64,000 bases of DNA from Whitmania pigra (lineage: Eukaryota; Annelida; Clitellata; Hirudinida; Haemopidae), in NCBI GenBank assembly GCA_021613335.1, contig JAJTWR010000317.1:229501-293500 (forward strand), in the 5' to 3' direction. This document shows, piece by piece, positions 61,601 through 64,000 of the stretch. Both the position numbers and the translations under genes were made by a program. The notes beneath the pieces were generated by a model that ran no database searches, was not told the DNA's origin, and was given only the letters and a program-made list of their open reading frames with translations. Each line of letters opens with the position of its first letter. Position 1 is the stretch's first letter.

Positions 61601-62805
61601 TTTCTTGAGATGCAAAATCTTCGTCTCGTTTGCATGTAAATGATCTGAAATATAATTTCTATTTTAAACAGGATTTTCTAAGAAAGCTCCGAGAACTATT
61701 ATCAAAATTGTCTTAAACAAAATTGTCAAGAATAAGACATCGAATGCTATTTGAGATAGGATTGTGCGATTTATAAAAATAAAAGAGATATTTTTAATCA
61801 CCTCCAGCCCAGGAAATAAAACTGAAGCCACACCCATAATATTAATCCACAAATCAGTGAGTGTGGGAGTCCAAAAAACAGCCAACTTGCATAATTCAGA
61901 GGAGCAGAACTTCCGTAGATCCTGGTAGTTTTTAAATTCAAATTATATTCTGTTGTTATGCACTTGTTAAATTATCATACATAAATTATTATATAATTAT
62001 AACAAAAAAAATTTTTTGTACCTGATTAAGTAACATGCACTCATGTTAAGGAACAAACGAATGAATTAATGAATGAATTTAGACTTCGAATGATCGAATT
62101 GTCCCCAACCTTCCCGCTGCTTCGGCCACCAAGAGATTCGTCGGTGATCCTGTCAGGGTTGCCGTCCCTCCGATGTTGGACGAGTATGCAACTGCAAGAC
62201 TCAACATTTTCGACAGATTACGTAACTTCTTTTCTTCTGCTTTGTCCAATTCGACGCCTACGATTTCATCAAATTCGACGTCGTCTGCTTGCGAGTTTTC
62301 CAATGCTATTGCATAAACATCGGTGTTGTTGTTTGGCTCGCTAGAATGGGCTTTGGACGGGTCAGAGTAGTTGTAATGGCGTGAGAAAACGTCTCCATTT
62401 AGATTTTTGTTTCTTGTGATCACGTCTTGTTTTCTGTTTGGTTGGTGATCGACGTTTTAATCCCAAGGTCGAAGGATTATGATTTGAATTAATGAAACCG
62501 CTATGATGATCTTATCTCGGAAATATTTCATCCAAGTGAGCAATCAAATCGACACTTGTGAAACAAGAGTCATAAGGCAACTTCAGCCTTAATGTATTTA
62601 TACAAGCGGACACTTTTATAAGCAATATCCGCCATCAATTCAAGTTGGCAGTGAAAACAAGAGTTATAACGTAATAAACTCCGAAAATACTTACAACAAA
62701 CATCCGATAGTTTTCAACGTATTTTATAAATATTCGTGCATAAAATGTTTGGCTCTTACCCAAATTGAAGATTGGAGTCGTTATGGTCGTAGGCCAAATT
62801 TCTCA
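58633..62805 (-). CDS. SLC13: SLC13-family transporter, copy 2 (5' part beyond or not found in the window)
   Basis: Ten exons seen: 62805-62760, 62433-62110, 61921-61802, 61644-61550, 60713-60609, 60350-60253, 60017-59905, 59730-59569, 59126-58989, 58767-58633 (stop TAA). Landmarks: IGGTATLTGSPTN, NYASWLFFGLPHSLICGLIL, RAPGFVPGYAQLF, MPWGPILLLGGGFALAEG, FITEIMSNTAVVALFLPILE, YAFMLPIATPPNAIVFSFGH. Four consecutive exons have exactly the same lengths as in copy 1 (98, 113, 162, 138 nt), so the two genes are tandem duplicates. The C-terminal SNT motif is intact here. The N-terminal exons (first membrane helices and first SNT motif) were not found up to 64000 and probably lie outside the window, so this annotation is partial at its 5' end. 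Confidence 0.9.
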
Positions 62806-64000
62806 CTGAAATATGAAACACATCTGTAAAACCATCAGCTTTTAATCGAAATGCTATTTAAAAATAAAACTTAAATGAAGCCTTTGTAACATTTTAAGTA
62901 GGCCAATTACGTATGAATAAGGCGAATGCACGTAATACAAGTGTGGTTGTAACATTATTTCCTTACGAATTTCAATTTCACATCGACATAATAATTTAGC
63001 TAAAGATTATTAAAAGTTTTGCAATATTTGTAAATAAGTAACTTATACGAATAAATAACAGGCATGAAACGCGCTCATTTTTTTGTAACAAATCCATGCC
63101 TTACCGAACATTTTTCATAGATATTTGTCAATTATTCTATAAAAAAGAATTAAACATGAAACTTTAAGAATCAGTAGCAGCGTTTTATCTTCGCAAATTG
63201 TCAAGAGTCATTTGGTTGCAGATAACCAAAATAAATATTTTTGTTTACTTAAGATTAACTTAAGTTTTAAACAATAAGTGGATCAGAGTCACAGCATGAA
63301 GAGAAGATACAAACTTCATATTACTTAACAAGTTCAAAGGTGAAATCAATCAAGGAAAGTCGGTCTAAAAATATAATAAAGCATCGACAAGTAAACCCGA
63401 AAAAAATAAATACAGCATAAAACAAATGTAGGAAAACGCTAAAAGTATTTCTTGACAAACTACCTTAATTATACGGAAGCAACGTTTAATGAAAGATATT
63501 AAGGCATTTGAAAAGGTTCAAAAGACGATACCAATGAAGTAACATCGATAATATTGATAGTGTTGCTCAAGGGTTTCACGAAGAAAAGTAAAAATTGAAC
63601 TCATTGCTACGACCTCGAAGGGAAGGACTTGTAACACTGCTACATCACTAAGATACAGCATGATATGATATCAATAATATACCACAAATGGATGCTGACC
63701 CAGAGTTGATTATATCATTAATAATATTTTAATAATATTGTGTATATAATATAGCGATAGATGATATAATAATTATTGTTAAAATTATTATTACTACAAT
63801 AATTTTCTTATTTTTAGTAAATATAAAAGTCATCGTTTAGCTAAAAATAACAAGATATATAGAGTTGATTACGAGCTCATAATGTGTTGAAATTGCAAAT
63901 CCTTACTTAATCAGTTTAATTTTCTGCGAAACTCAAACATTTTTATGGTTTTACTACTCCTTCAAACTTTGAAAATTTCCTTGTTCAGAGTTCTTGTTAA
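62806..64000. other. Probable intron of SLC13 copy 2, no exon seen
   Basis: AT-rich sequence to the right edge. I searched the minus strand for the missing SLC13 N-terminal motifs and found none, so this is probably a long intron or upstream DNA. Confidence 0.4.

Overview
The window is animal (metazoan) nuclear DNA. Nearly every gene is split by GT-AG introns, the non-coding DNA is AT-rich, trinucleotide and tetranucleotide microsatellites run to hundreds of bases, and decayed hAT transposons and LINEs are scattered throughout. The gene set (polo-like kinase, SNX9/18/33 sorting nexin, selenocysteine GPX4, a RITA-like protein, THSD7, SLC13) points to a bilaterian or another animal. I cannot fix the phylum from sequence alone; an invertebrate seems most likely. 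There are no operons, bacterial signals or CRISPR arrays. All exon chains below were joined by eye from splice signals, reading phase and family similarity.

Layout. 1-659: last exon of an unidentified + strand gene. 1.9-5.4 kb: two inverted repeat arms enclosing a 7-exon unknown gene (-, 207 aa) and a 183-bp tandem repeat. 5.9-7.5 kb: a predicted 3-exon, 101-aa gene (+) with an hAT insertion in intron 1. 7.5-10.3 kb: an 11-exon polo-like kinase gene (-) that has lost catalytic residues and carries a frameshift. 10.77-11.27 kb: a second hAT remnant in the shared upstream region. 11.8-18.1 kb: SNX9/18/33 (+, 16 exons, 533 aa). 19.9-21.95 kb: GPX4 (+) with an in-frame TGA selenocysteine codon, a SECIS element and a probable mitochondrial leader isoform. 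It meets an intronless RITA-like gene (-, 22.0-23.35 kb) tail to tail. 23.8-24.7 kb: a third hAT remnant, then microsatellite-rich DNA.

30.4-48.4 kb: a complete 23-exon THSD7 gene (+, about 1,754 aa: signal peptide, many thrombospondin type-1 repeats, EGF-like segment, transmembrane helix, short tail). Its introns hold an R2-clade LINE and several large mini- and microsatellites. 48.96-53.86 kb and 58.63-62.8 kb: two tandem SLC13 sodium/carboxylate-type transporter genes (-). The first is complete (14 exons, 646 aa); the second runs off the right edge. Opposed LINE fragments lie between them.

The genes do not form one pathway; this is ordinary gene-by-gene eukaryotic organisation. The most informative points are the recoded GPX4 with a start codon apparently assembled by splicing, the polo-like pseudokinase, the altered substrate motifs in one SLC13 copy, and repeats sitting directly on THSD7 splice sites and on its start codon.
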